In this document: positions 20,669 through 33,583 of the stretch, piece after piece
How the letters are laid out: every line of letters starts with the position of its first letter
Numbering within the stretch: the first letter of the stretch is position 1
Assembly (NCBI GenBank): GCA_030015575.1
Contig: CM057342.1
Span: 621,579,348 to 621,643,347 of the forward strand
DNA from: Agapanthus africanus
Lineage: Eukaryota > Streptophyta > Magnoliopsida > Asparagales > Amaryllidaceae
DNA: 64,000 nt
Direction of reading: 5' to 3'
Translations under genes and position numbers: made by a program
The notes under the pieces: generated by a model
Databases searched by the model: none
The model's input: only the letters and a program-made list of their open reading frames with translations
What the model was told of the DNA's origin: nothing

Positions 20669-23478
20669 ATGATGACGACCGAAGCAGCGAATTGCGGCAG
20701 GAGCACCAGCCGCGGTACCGGCAGAGACAGAGGCAGAGCGGTTCTGCCACCCGGAGAGCGGTGTAGGGAGCTTCAGAGGGCCGGTCTTGTACCCCAATCG
20801 GAGACTCCTTCCGTGTGGACTTTGCCACACCTCCAGGTATATTGCACGAATATTCATTTTAATATTATAGTCAATATTTGATTGTCTAGCTGTTGGTGGT
20901 GCGTCCACATGAGAGGCAGATGCCACTCCCGTACATCTAAGTATGTTTATATATCGTATAGTGCATGCATATTGATTTAGAATGTAATATAATAATAAAC
21001 ACACATTCTTTTTGCTCTTACTTAGATAATCATTTTTTACTGTCTAGCTGTAGGTGGTGCCTCCACTGCACCTGCGGGTATATTTATATATCCTATAGTG
21101 TATGCATATTAATTTAGAATGTTATATTATTGATATACGCATTCTTTTTGCAATTACTTATATAATCTATTTTTAATTGTCTAATTATGGCTGGTGCGTC
21201 CACATCTGGCGCAGGGGCCACTCCCGCCACTTTCGTACCCTCCGCTCAGTTTGCAGGTTAGTATGAATAAATATAAAATATTTATTCAATTTACATATTC
21301 TTTAAGAACAACATGAACTTCATGTAATTTTATCGTCAATATTTATTTTCTAGTTGGAGGGGATGCGTCCACTCTGGGTCGCCGGATGTTCCTCACCGGA
21401 GGAACTATCGTCCCGCTCGTGCTGCTGCTCGGGCTCAGGCTCGTGCTACTGTCGCCGGAGGTATATATCGCACTTCAATTTTCATTAAGCCTTAATTTCT
21501 TAATACCACTTTGTCTTAATATTGATTGTCTTGATATTTCTTGTAGATGCAGGGCAGCCCCATCCCGAGAGAGGAACTCAAAGGCCAAATCAGTCCCATA
21601 GGCTGAGGCCCGACTGAACTAGGGGGAGGCAGCATTCTCTCTCTTCTTTACCCCCGATTATCTCTACACCGGCGATTATGCCGAGAGGTTCAGCCGGTAT
21701 ATAGGGGATGAGAGCTACCTCGTGAAGAAGTATCCACTTCACGTTGAGTGGGGCGATCAGTACCGGCGCTCATTCGCCCTCTTTTGGGATCAGGCTCGGG
21801 TATTAATATATATTTTCATTTGACTTATCCAATATTTTTATTATTATTTAACACTTTCAACTTAAATACATCGTTTTTTTTGTATTTGCAGTTGGATTAC
21901 GACTTTCAGCCTATACCCAACCCTGATCACCTCGAGAGAGTGCTCGATCTTCACGCTCTGTACCATGGCCTGATGAAGAACATGCAATCAAAGGTCCAAT
22001 ACAATAGGAACGAGCTGAAGATCGTCTTCTATTCTCTGTGGATGGTGACCCCCGACGCAGAGAGAGCGGCTCTCCCATATACTCCTGCCTTTACCAGAGT
22101 CGACGTAGATACATGGCCTCTCTTGTGCCAATATTTTGACTCTCAGCGCAAACAGGTTTGTAATTTAAATGTAATTCATTGTTTAGTATATAATTTATTT
22201 TTATTGTTGCTTAATTAGAAAACTAAATCTGAATGTGTTGTGCAGAAACAGACGGATCAAAATAAAGAGAATAGGAAGTCGGCGAAGAGGGGTCGCCCCA
22301 CTTATACAGGTGGCTCAATGAACATTACTCGTGCTATGGAGGCATCGGTAAATTACAATAGATTTATTCTAATATAATATAATATTAAGAGTTATTTTAT
22401 AATATATGTAATTTTTTTGCGAATTGCAGAGAGCTGAGACCCTGGCGTAGGGTGGTACACCAAGCATACTGACCGCGTATCTTGCCGTCCACGGCATCTC
22501 GACAGATCCCACCACGGGCGAGCTTCAATTCCCCGACACCGCTACCCAGGAGTATTGCGTAAGTGTTAATATTTATTCTAACAGGTTTGAAATTTTTGTT
22601 TTAAAAGTTCAAATTTAAATGATATACTTATATTTTAATGGTTAATGTGGGTGGTGGAGCGGGTGGTGGAGCATGCGAAGGTATCGGGATCGATTTACTG
22701 GATAGACCGATCCGATACTGCTGACCCCAGTCCTAGATGCCGCACACGGAGGGCGCCATGGAGGTTGGGAGTGAGGCCGGGGACTGGGTCCTAGCAGGGC
22801 CCATATGAGGTTGGACTCCACTCCGGCGGTTACTTCCCCTACCCCTCATGAGCGACGTCTAGAGTATGATGTTGCCGCCTTAAAAACCACCATCGAGGAG
22901 TTGAAAGAGATGGTACGTATACTACTTAATAGTAAAATATTATATCACATTATAGATAGTAACATATGCAACATTAGTAGCCTGAGCTTATTCGGTTGTA
23001 TACTTAGCTTTGATTAATTATACTTACATAAAACTATCTAATTAAAATAAACTACGGTTTTCCAAACTAGATATCCAAACGAGGCCTAAGTCCCTAAGTA
23101 TTCTTAGATTGGGGTTTCGCAATAACCTGATAATGATACGAACTCGACTAAAATCTAATACAACGTTCTTAATCGTTTATTACACACAAAATTTAACAGA
23201 TGCGACAGGCTACTTCGGCTACGGCTCCACATGCATCTCCTTCTGCTGCGGCTCCGCAAGCCACTACCTCGGCTGCGGCTCCGCAAGCCACTACCTCGGC
23301 TGTGGCTCCACAAGCCACTACCTCGGCTGTGGTTGTGCAGACCACTCCTGCAGCTCCACAGCCCGCTCAGACTCCCGCACAGTCCGCTCCTTCATTGGTC
23401 GGGTTTTTGACGACTCAGGGCTACACCGAGGAGCAGATGCGCCATATTACGGCGTTTATCAGAGGTGGAGGAGCTGAA
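20669..23478 (+). pseudogene. CACTA-1 accessory protein gene, Ptta/En-Spm (TnpA-like), multi-exon
   Basis: About eleven short exons can be traced by GT/AG borders and by comparison with CACTA-2: near 20669-20836 (R/G-rich start), four GGAST-type small exons (20890-21460), then about 21547-21801, 21891-22155, 22244-22349, 22430-22559, 22644-22913 and 23200-23478. The middle exons (YDFQPIPNPDHLERVLDLHA; KRGRPTYTGGS) resemble the plant Ptta/En-Spm transposase domain, thought to bind subterminal repeats. The last exon has four 27-bp repeats (APQATTSA). Damage includes a TAG in the exon near 22449 and lost splice signals near 20940 and 21185, so the copy is probably inactive. Exon ends are estimates. 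Confidence 0.7.
23224..23331 (+). repeat. 27-bp coding minisatellite (APQATTSA repeats)
   Basis: Four in-frame units at 23224, 23251, 23278 and 23305. They encode alanine/glutamine/threonine repeats in the C-terminal part of the CACTA-1 accessory protein. Confidence 0.9.
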
Positions 23479-23744
23479 CCGAGCCAGGGCAGCTTTTTTT
23501 TTTATATTTTTGAGGATGTATGTACTTACTTGATACATATTGTATATATTTTGGACGATATTGGTGGTTGTTTTATTGTTCACGATGATTTAGATTGATA
23601 TCGTATTCTGTTTGTTTATTTCTTTTATATATTATGCGTGAGATGTTGATTATGAATATTTTTGTATTTGGTTATATGATGTATATATTATTGTGCATAG
23701 GGAGGGGAAAAACAGTAGCCCCGAGCTTTTAAAGAAACCTTGAT

Positions 23745-24220
23745 ATTTTGTCCCTACGGATTAATCCGTAGGTCATATATTGCACCCACGGATTAATCCG
23801 TGGGTGCAACATTTGCCCCTACACAGTTAGCCGTAGAGATAAAATATCAGGATACCTGATATTTTGTCCCTGTGGACACAGTAAAACTTGTCCCTACGAA
23901 TTTATCCGTAGGGGCATTTATCTGGACCTACAGATATATCTGTAGGGGCAACAATCAGGCCCTACGAATACATCCGTAGGGATAAGTATTTTATTTTATA
24001 AACCAATAAATTAAAATATTTATCAGACCTTATGGATTACTCCGTAGGGATAAGTGTCCATACAGATTAAGGCGTAGGGGCAATTATTACTCCATAGGGG
24101 CATGTTGAGGACGAACACTTGCACCTGCGGCCTTTGCATCTACAGGGTATTTTTTGCCCCTGCCGGTATATCCATAGGGGCAGTGCTTTGCTCCTACGGA
24201 TAAATCCGTAGGGGCAACCC
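23745..24220. repeat. Right subterminal palindromic repeats of CACTA-1
   Basis: Many CCTACGGAT units, often paired head to head as CCTACGGATTAATCCGTAGG, a perfect 20-bp palindrome. They are the presumed binding sites for the accessory protein. Confidence 0.9.
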
Positions 24221-24235
24221 CTTATTGTAGTAGTG

Positions 24236-24769
24236 GATATATGGGAATGAACATTATACCCCGTTCGATAAATTGATATATCCAATAAATCTGAACTGTT
24301 AATGTTAACCGTTAGTTAAAGTAGCGGTTAAAATCGAACGGCTCAAATTTAACCGCTACTTAAAATAGCGGTTCCCATTTAATAAAAAGAGTCATCGCTC
24401 AAACAGCTTCAGTACAGTATCAACGGTTCAAGAGTTAGAGATCAAAAGAAATTGGACGATTTTTTTATGATTTGAACTACGATTCTTGCTGGAATTCTCT
24501 TAATTCGTGGATCGATCTCATAAGGTAAATTAATTAGTTTAATCAGAATAAGTTTTGTTATTTTTTGGGGATTTTTGTTAGGGTTTTCAAATGTAAATTG
24601 GGGATTTTTTCCTGTGATTTGAATTGCAATTGTTGATGGGTATTCTTATTTTTTTTGGATCGATTTTATAACATAAATTAATAATTTTATTAGTTTAGGG
24701 TTTGTTCTCATTTATGTAGGGTTTTTTGTTAATATATTTGTGATTTTTTATGTTTATTATGTAGTTATA
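24236..24769 (+). promoter_or_regulatory. 5' region of the PMD/Ulp1 gene
   Basis: No ORF. It contains TTAACCG...CGGTTAA hairpins (about 24302-24376) and aligns closely with 56990-57409, the matching region of the second copy. Shared text includes GGTTCCCATTTAATAAAAAG. It probably holds the promoter and 5' UTR of the coding region that begins at 24770. Confidence 0.55.
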
Positions 24770-26119
24770 ATGGTCGATAAACGCAAATATACACCCAAAA
24801 GGGCTACACCGAAGAGGGTTACACAAAAGAGAGCTAAACCGACTCCTACTCCTTCTCCTCCGCCAAAAAATATTCGTAAAGAAGAACTTCAAGAACGTAA
24901 CAAAAAAAAGGAAATTACAATCAAAGGTGAATGTAGTCAATCCTACACAGCCATCAACATCCCAGACATCATTTATTCGATACAACCCTGTCCCCATGAA
25001 GAATGTTGTATTGTATAATCAAGAAGATCACATTTCTGAAGTTATTTGGAGTGGTAAAGATGGGGGAAATCTTCTTACACTCAAATCTACGAGCATGTCT
25101 GCGCAATGGTCTCTGACGGATCGGCAGATTGAATTATTAAATGAATAAGGTTTTGGTGGGTATCGTAAAGTTGGCCACCAATAACATGACCTACCATCGA
25201 TATCTGCATTAGTTAAGAGATGGTGACCCAAGACGAACACTTTTCATTTACCCATTGGAGAGTCGATTACTCTTGAAGTCGTATCATGGATTCTCGGTCT
25301 GCCGGTCATAGGTTCTCCAATTGTTTATGAAAGATGTATGGATTCTTTCATACACTTTTACGAATTATTAGGAGTTGATCCCTCGAAGGAGACTAGGAAA
25401 GAAGGTGCCCTACTTGCGACGTAGGTGTATGCGACTTTTAATAGTCTTGGGACTAATGCTGATCAGAAGTAATACACCCCCATAGTCGTCAACCAACTAC
25501 GATATACGAGCCTAACATCGAGATTAGCCATCAGTTGCTTTTCGATTATGTAAGTATTGTTTATGTTTTGTTTTGTTTTATATCACCTTTAATATATTAG
25601 ATCGAATTATTGATATTTATTACTTATTATTTGTCGGTGAACTCGGTTGAACTTAATAATTCTTTATTGGATGACGATAATCTCAAGAGATTACACGAAT
25701 AGATCAAACGAATATTAAAAGGTGAGATTGATGAGAAGGGGGAATGAAGCCTCAAAAAGGGATGAAATCATCGAGACTGAAGAACCCGAAGTTGAAAAAG
25801 TTAAGGAGGCTGTTGAAACAAATTTGGGGGAGATGACCGTCAGAAAAAAGGTGGGGGATGAAAATCTCGGGGTTGAAATTCCCGAAGATGAAAATGTTGA
25901 TAAGACGATAGGAAAAACGGCGGAGGAGGAGATCATTTTTTATGAATATTTTAAGATTGATTTAAGTGATGCCGATGCAAATTTGAATGTATGTTTGGAA
26001 GATATAACCCCCGAAATTGAAGTAGAAAATCTATTGAAAAATCGAAGCGACAGAGGGTATTCGTAAGGAATTACCATTTGAACAACCTATTGTGATGGAT
26101 TTGCCTTCCCAGGACAGTC
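24770..26119 (+). pseudogene. PMD/Ulp1-type gene, N-terminal part (split by Angela-3)
   Basis: The start ATG (24770) is chosen because the second copy preserves MVDK-KYTPKR at 57410. A lysine/arginine-rich N-terminus is followed by a domain resembling the plant mobile domain (PMD): LVKRW at about 25210, and FHLPIGESITLEVV with LGLPVIGSPIV across 25240-25330. An acidic low-complexity segment follows (25722-26066). Stops (TAA at 25146 and others) and frameshifts break the frame. Such PMD plus Ulp1-protease combinations are known in plants, some carried by Mutator-like transposons; no terminal inverted repeats were confirmed here. The gene resumes at 55007, beyond the Angela-3 insertion. Confidence 0.65.
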
Positions 26120-26124
26120 GGAAA

Positions 26125-27141
26125 TGAATGTTCCTAGTTCTATCACTGCTAACCTGTGGCCAATGCGGAATTCAAAAACGAAAAATTTCATGGAATTAGA
26201 AACTAATATCCAAGAATCTAAATCAAACTCTTAAACTAGCAAACACAAAAGGATAAAAATCATAACTTTTGCAGTGTTTTCATTTGCTCCAATTGGGTTG
26301 GACTCTAACATGCTCTCAAGAGCTCCGGATCGCGCTTGGAAACTGGTCTTCCTCCGCCGAAGATGATCTACCCAAGGGAACCAAGTTCAAGCTTCAACTT
26401 CGTCAATGAAGTAACTAAAGATCCTAGATTGCTAATCTAGGATACTTAGTGATGTGTGTGAGTGTTCTAGCAATTTTCTTTCTTTATATCTTTATGATTC
26501 TCAACTCATGACAGTATTGAAGATGAAGAAGAAGGAGGAGGAGCCATGGAAGAGAGAGAAGCTAAATGGTGGAATGAATAAGTCTTCCTCACAAATTCAA
26601 ACATGCAACATATTCTTTGCTAAAAGAATTTTATCCATTTAAAATTACAACCATGCTAGAATAGTAAATGAAAATGAAATTATAATTCATTTGCCCATAC
26701 CCTTCACCATTTCTTTTTTCCGCCTCATTTCATAATTTCTTTAAAAAAAATACTAAAAATGAGTTGTCCTTCTTCTAAAAGTATTCTTGATAAATACAAG
26801 AATACGTCCCCGCAAATACATGCCCATATTCATATCAAAATACGAATACACTAGAGATAGAAAAATACAATGAACATAATACCAGAATATACATATCGAA
26901 ATATATATATATATAAATTATTAAATCAAAACTTGATTTAATAATACGGCTTAATTCTAAGCTGGCTAGTTTTATCATCCGTCCGATTGAAATCCGCGTG
27001 GCTAGCATACAAACCTAATTGGAACCCCGCGCGTATCAATATACAGCCACTACATCATTTTATCTGAACCAGGAAAACCCTCTATGTGGGACACTAAAGA
27101 CTTGTCAATACGCTGACAGTGGGTTTAACCATAAGTATGTT
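26125..27141 (-). repeat. Angela-3 3' LTR, distal piece
   Basis: It aligns with 53026-54040 (for example CCAATGCGGAATTCAAAAAC in both). It stops being similar at TATGT (27137-27141), the target duplication of the inserted gypsy-like LTR. Confidence 0.87.
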
Positions 27142-27782
27142 GTTCATCACAGAAAACTGCATTTTAATACCACTCATTCATTATCTGTTTTGTTAAATAT
27201 TGGTACTATTAACCAGTGTCTGCTCAGTAAATACAGATTACAGGTATCATGACAAAATACTAGAAACACACTCAAATTCACGGATATAACATTTGTGAGC
27301 TGACACTGCAACCAGAACTGCAACCGATCGATATCCAAAGAGTTCTTTTGCAACAAATAAATGTGTACACAATTTTGGTCCAACACAATACAAGTGTGCA
27401 CATAACTCTTTGGCACATGGACCATGGTGGGGCTGTCCATGGCACAAGTGGGCACAAGTGAGATGATGCGTGATAAATGCTAAAAAGTTATGATGTGATA
27501 TAAAGCTACAAGTTTCCCTCCAAATCCATGAATGCAAACCAGATTCATATAAACAAATCAAACAGCACCAGTGGGATTATAGAGAGAACACAACATCACA
27601 GAACAAACACGAGCCCAATTGACCCAACCAAAACCGGCGAGATGATCAAAAACCCCAGCGCCGCCGGTCTTGTCATGTCCAATGAGCCACATTTTTCTAC
27701 TGTCTTTTCCTTGTTGTCACATCATCCATATTATATTGTTTGTTTAATCTTATTTTGTGCCTATAACACTACTACAAAAAGG

Positions 27783-28265
27783 GTTTGCCCCTATGGCTTT
27801 ATCCGTAGGGGCAAAGCACTGCTCCTACGGATATATTCATAAGGCTCGAAAATTCTCCGTAGGTGCAATCGCCGCAGGTGCAAGTCTTCGTCCTGAACAT
27901 GCCCCTACGAAGTAAAAATTGCCCCTACGGTTTAATGCGTAGGGGTATATGTCCCTACGGTGTATTCCGTAGGGACAAAATATTTATTTAATTTAGTGGT
28001 TTATAAAATATAATACTTTCCTCTCCGGTGCTATCCGTAGGGGCAACTTCCTGCCCCTACGGCGTTAGCCGTAGGTCCAGAAATAAGCCCCTACGGATAT
28101 AGCCGTAAGTGAAAGTGTAACGCCTGTTACTGAGTCCATAGGGACAAAATGTCAGGTTTCCTGATATTTTGTCCCTACGGATAAATATGTAGGGGAAATC
28201 TATAAACCTACGGATTAATCCGCAGGGGCAAAAGTTAACCCTACGGATTAATCCATAGGGATAAA
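27783..28265. repeat. Subterminal palindromic repeats of CACTA-2, left end
   Basis: About a dozen CCCCTACGGAT and inverted units, several forming palindromes. They match 23745-24220 of CACTA-1. The opposite end has a shorter set (about 35330-35515). Confidence 0.9.
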
Positions 28266-28319
28266 ATATCAGTTTTTTTTTAAAAAAAGGGGCTTCCTGT
28301 TTTTTCTAATTAAGCAATA

Positions 28320-29901
28320 CAAAAAAATAAATTATATACTAAATAATGAATTACATTTAAAATACAAACCTGTTTGCGCTGAGAGTCGAAATATTGGCAC
28401 AAGAGAGGCCGTGTATCTACGTCGATTCTCGTAAAGGCCGGAGTATGTAGGAGAGCCGCTCTTTATGCCTCGGGGGTCGCCATCCACAGGGAATAGCAGT
28501 CGATCTTCAGCACGTTCCTATTGTATCGGACCTTTAATTGCATGTTCTTCATTAGGCCATGGTATAGAGCATGAAGATCGAGCACTCTCTCAGGATGATC
28601 AGGGTCGGGTACAGGCTGAAAGTCGTAATCCAACTGCAAATACAAAAAAAACAATGTTATTAAATTGCAAGTGTTAAATAATAATAAATATATTGGGTAA
28701 TTCAAATGAAAATATATATTAATACCCGAGCCTGATCCCAGAAGAGGGCAAATGAGCGCCGGTGCTGGTCGCCCCACTCAACGTGAAGTGGATACTTCTT
28801 CACGAGGTGGCTCTCATCCCCCATATACCAGCTGAACCTCTCGGCATAATCGCCGGTATAGCGATAATCAGGGGTAAAGAAGAGGGGGAATGCTGGCTCC
28901 CCCTAGCTCTGTCGGGCCTCAGCCTGTGGGACTGATTCGGGTCTCGAGTCCCCCTCTCGGGATAGGAATGCCCTGCAATTACAAGAAATATCAAGACAAT
29001 CAATATTAAGACAAAGTGGTATTAAGAAATAAAGATTTAACGAAAATTGAAGTGTGATATATACTTTCGGCGACAGAAGCACGAGCTTGGGCCTGGGCAG
29101 CAGCACGAGCGGGACGATAGTTCCTCCGGTGAGGACAGCCGGTGACCCGGACGTAGACGCATCTCCAACTAGAAAATAAATATTGATAAAATTACATGAA
29201 ATTCATCTTTATTCTTGAAGGATATGTAAAATGAATAAATATTTTATATTTATTCATACAAACCTGCAGACTGAGCGGAGGGTATAGAAGTGACGGAAGT
29301 GGCTTCTGCACCAGATGTGGATGCACCACCTATAATTAGACAATCAAACATTGACTATATAAGTAATTGCAAAAAGAATGTGTATATCAATAATATAACA
29401 TTCTAAATCAACATGTATACACTATAGGATATATAAACATACCCGCAGGTTCGGTGGTGGCCTCTACCCGAGATGTAAGTACGTAAGAGCAAAAAGAATA
29501 TATGTATATTTATGATATAGCATTCTAAATCAATATACATGCACTATATGATAAATAAACATACCTGGAGGTGCGGGAGTGGCCTTTTTCCCTGATGTGG
29601 ACGCACCACCCACAGCTAGACAATCAAACATTGACTATATAAGTAATTTTGACATAAATATGTATGTATATTTATAATATTACATTCAAAATGAATATGT
29701 GTGCAATATACCTGAAGGTGTGGCAAAGTCCACACGGAAGGAGACATCCGAAGGGGTCTCCGATCGGGGTGCAAGACCGGCCCTCTGAAGCTCCCTACGC
29801 AGCTCTCCGGGCAGCAGAACCGCTCTGCCTCTGCCTCTGCCTCTGCCGGTGCCGCGGCTGGAGCTTCTGCCGCCCCTCGCTGCTCCCGTCATCGTCATCA
29901 A
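28320..29901 (-). pseudogene. CACTA-2 accessory protein gene (Ptta/En-Spm), 3' half deleted
   Basis: Read on the minus strand it opens MMTMTGAARGGRSSSRGTGR (29901), an R/G-rich start. Small GGAST-type exons follow (about 29625-29580, 29475-29450, 29335-29270, 29170-29070), then the exon with YDFQPVPDPDHPERVLDLHA (about 28635-28540). After the exon ending QRKQ (about 28375) the sequence jumps, near 28300-28308, straight into the 3' terminal region. Comparison with CACTA-1 shows that about 1.5 kb, including all C-terminal exons, is missing; GAAAA at the joint could be microhomology. TAA/TGA codons also interrupt it. Confidence 0.72.
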
Positions 29902-30173
29902 ATCTAGATAAAACGGTTCGTGGACGCATTAGATTATCATTACATATGCATGCTATATATGTATAGATCATAAAATGTGAAGTAATAATATAACATTACT
30001 GATAACCTTTTTCGTTTCGTGGACGCATTAGACATATCTACTTGGATTTCATTATCGATATCATTTCTAACCCACGTAACTTCATGATCAGCCGAAGACA
30101 ACCCGTCTTTTGAAACAGACGGTCGGAGCACTCTAAGTATTTTCTCTTCTTCATCTTCATCGCTGTCCTCAAA

Positions 30174-33100
30174 TTATGGGACATCGTAAACAACCCTGGG
30201 TTTCCAACAGCATACGACACTCCATCCCGGATGCTTCAAACACTGTGAGTAGTATACTTGGAACGCTTGGTTCGGAAAGATAAACGGATTGTCCAGACCG
30301 TAAAATCGAAGTTTGTTCACACTGGTCAATCTATATTCATCTTTCCAAGTCTCGAGATTGTTCCTCCACTTATCCGTATCGGTTCGTGTATCGTACCAAG
30401 TACACTGAAATTTATAAAACGGTTCTGATCGTCCGGGATATTGGATGCCAAGTATACAATTTAAGTATCCATAATAAATCATACCATCTGATCCTATCGT
30501 CGCAATAACACTATTCTGAGTGGTTCTAGATATTTCTATGTTCTTAACTTCGAATTTGTATCCAAGGACACCGAATCCTTTATAATATGCAACCTCCATA
30601 CTAGGAAACTGAGCTAAACATCTTGAATCACTCTCTAATGATGCAGACAAGTTCGGATCGTGGATCTAACAAAACAAATTTTACGACAAATACATAACGA
30701 TATAAGTTTAGATTAAAACTGGTAAAAATAACATGTTATTCGAATAACTTACATGATCTGCGACCCAATCGCAAAAATTATCCTGATGATATTTTTCCAA
30801 TCGTTCATCGTTCCAATCAGGATGCCCCTCACGTACCTTGTTAAAATGAATTCTGTTCTTAACAATAAATTATGACATTAATATTATATCATTTCATACA
30901 CACACAAACACAAATATAACAATTAATCCAAAAAACTTACTCTCTATTTTCTCTAGACATGCGCTATTGTGGAAGATAAACCGGTATATGTTGTTGATAA
31001 ACATAGTGTCTACCCTCTTATAATCAGTTTTACCATATGGCCCGTCCTGAATTCTTCGAGGCCGGTTAAGTCTCGTCTCAATGTTCTCGTTCAGATAGCG
31101 GGAACAAAATATGGTTACTTCATCTAGAAGATAAGCATGCATGATAAAACCCTCTGGTCGATTTCTATTGCGTATATACTTTTTTAGAGTGTAGAGTTAC
31201 CTAAACAAAAATATGTTAAATAAATAAATACGGGCATACAGGACAACAATAATTTTACAAATTGCGTGAAACGAAAAATTCCATGTAGCTCTCGACGGGA
31301 TACATCCATCGATATTGTATCGGTCCGGCTAACTTAGCCTTAGTTGCAAGATGAACCGTCAGGTGTATTATGATATCGAAGAATGACGGTGGGAAAATAC
31401 GCTCAAACTTGCAAAGGATCAACGAAATAGAATTTTCTAATTTCTCCAGCGTCACAACATCCAGTGTTTTAGCGCATAATTCTTTGAAAAAACAACATAG
31501 GTCATTGATTACTAGACCAACCGATTCGGGAAGGGAAGTCCTGAGGGCTAATGGGAGAAGGTGCTCCATAATAACATGGTGATCATGACTTTTCAGCCCA
31601 TCGATCTTACCTTTCACAATTTTTATTTTCTTGCTAAGTGATCCTGAGAAACCTGTGGGAACTTTCAAATCATGCAACACCTGCAGGAATCTTTTTTTCT
31701 CCGGTTGTGACATATGATACACGGCATTGGGAAGTACAAACTTGCCTGGTTTACCCGCTATCTGTTTAGGATGCAATTCACTTCTAATTTCCCAGGCCTG
31801 TAGATCCATCTGAGCATTGAGATTGTCTTTCGATTTCCCGTCTTTACAAATAAGCAAGTTGAGTACGTGATCGGATACTTTCTTCTCTATGTGCATGACG
31901 TCCAGATAATGAAGCACTAAATTTGTTGACCAGTACGGAAGCTCGAAAAAATGCTTAATTTGTTCCAGAATGGTGGTTTGACCTGTTTTGTCGGATCCAT
32001 CCCGAAGGTTACATTATTGTAACTATCCTACTGAGCAGTCACGCCCTCTACGGACAATGGGGCTGGAGGTCTAAGAAGCTCCTGATAACCATCAAAGTGA
32101 ACGGCGTCTAACCTGTAGGGGTGGTCTAGAGGCAGGAAATGTCGATGGCCACAATAACAAACCTTCCTGCTAAAATTCAAGAATTTCGATGTTGTATGTT
32201 GATGGCAATAAGGACATGCTTTGTGACCATGTACGGACCAACCTGATAGCATTCCATACGTAGGAAAGTCATTAATTGTCCATATTAAAGCCGCACGCGG
32301 TATGAAGGTTGTATTTGTGTTTGCATCGTAAGTCTCTACACCATCAATGTATAAAGATTTTAACTCATCGATCAGAGGTCGGAGATAGACGTCGATATTG
32401 TTTCCCGGTGAGTTTGGTCCATCGATAAGAAGAGGCATCATAAAGTATGATTAGTCCATAGCCAAACAAGATGACAGATTATAAACTATCATTACAACGG
32501 GCCATGTGCTGTGGCTTCCAGCCATATAGTTGAATGGGCAGAAGCCATCACTAGCGAGTCCGAGCTTGACATTGCGAGATCGCTACTGAATATTTCGTGC
32601 CTCCTATCGAAATCCTTCCATACCGATGAATCTCTTGGATGACTCATTTTTCCATCTTCACTTGGAGGAGCACGGTGATGCCAAATCATTGCCTCGGCTG
32701 TTTTCTTGCACCTAAATAGCCTCTGCAGCCTCTGTGTTATGGGAAAGTATCGTGCTACCTTGACATGTATATCGGGCTTCTTATAAGAATTTTTCGGCTT
32801 ATACCTGGCCTCTCCACATGTTGGACACTCTTTCAAATATGAATTCTCTTTTCGGTACAACACGCAATTTTTAGGACATGCTTGAATCTTCTCACACTTC
32901 AGACCCAAATCAGACATCATCTTTTGGGCTTCGTACCAGGTGTCAGGCATGTTATTTCCTAGGGGCATAGAATCTTTCAAGAATGAAAGAAGCATTGTGA
33001 ATTACATGTTGCTCCATCCATTTAGGCACTTAATCTGGAAAAGTTGGACGAACCATGAGAGGGTGGAATACTTTGCATTCTTATAAATTGGTTTTCTAAC

Positions 33101-33583
33101 ATCATTCATGAAATTTTCATACTTATCCACACGCGGTCCTTGACCGGAAGGAATGTCATTTTCGGTATGAATAGATTCACCTAGGGCAGCCTTTACCATA
33201 TCCTCCGTTTCTTCTCCTGGAAAGAAATTACCGTCTTCTTCTTCTGCCGCATTACCGTCTTCTCCTTTTTCTTCTGCCGCATTACTGTCTTCTCTTTCTT
33301 CTTCTGCCGCATTACTTTCTTCTTCTCCTTCCCCGTGATATAGCCAAGTTGTATAAAGTTTAGTAAAACCATGTTTAACGATATGAAGCTCTGCAAATTC
33401 TACCTTCTGCCAGTACTTATTCCCATATCTATCGCACGGGCAGAGAATCTTCTCTAACATGATTTTATTATGTGCACGTGCAAATTCAATAAAAGCAGCA
33501 ACTCCTGCGACAAACTTAGGTTGCATACGTTGTTTCCAATCCACATACATCCAGTCCTTAACTCTGATGTACTCATGGGCCAT
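30174..33583 (-). pseudogene. CACTA-2 TNP2-family transposase (TnpD-like), decayed
   Basis: This would be the catalytic CACTA transposase. From ATG at 33583: the transposase-associated domain (MAHEYIRVKDWMYVDWKQRM), an acidic EEGEDGNAAEE repeat, the TNP2 core (33000-32030: KCLNGWSNM, ACPKNCVLYRKE, PGNNIDVYLRPLIDEL, GWSVHGHKACPYC), a DUF4218-like region (31917-31255: LHYLDVMHIEKKVSDHVLN, WMYPVESYMEFF) and a DUF4216-like region (30650-30174: YYKGFGVLGYKFEVKN). Breaks: an in-frame TAA at 33002-33004, a frameshift near 32540, and stops around 32450 and 32027. Long ORFs survive between them, so decay is moderate. A possible final exon lies near 30130-30000. Confidence 0.88.

Larger units (their letters stand above)
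18359..24235 (+). mobile_element. CACTA-1 (En/Spm-type DNA transposon), transposase-deleted
   Basis: 5,877 bases. The left end is CACTCCTATAATAAAGG, a damaged form of the terminus; the right end is the complement of CACTACTACAATAAGGGG. The 3-bp target duplication GAT lies at 18356-18358 and 24236-24238. Both ends carry palindromic CCTACGGAT subterminal repeats. The interior matches CACTA-2 in the opposite orientation but lacks nearly all of TNP2, while keeping a complete set of exons for the accessory (Ptta/En-Spm) protein. It cannot transpose alone. Confidence 0.92.

Noticed and set aside
23752-24215. Possible tRNA-like or small hairpin RNA genes in the CCTACGGAT repeats
   Set aside because: The palindromes are the subterminal repeats of a CACTA element, and no tRNA A/B boxes or cloverleaf are seen.
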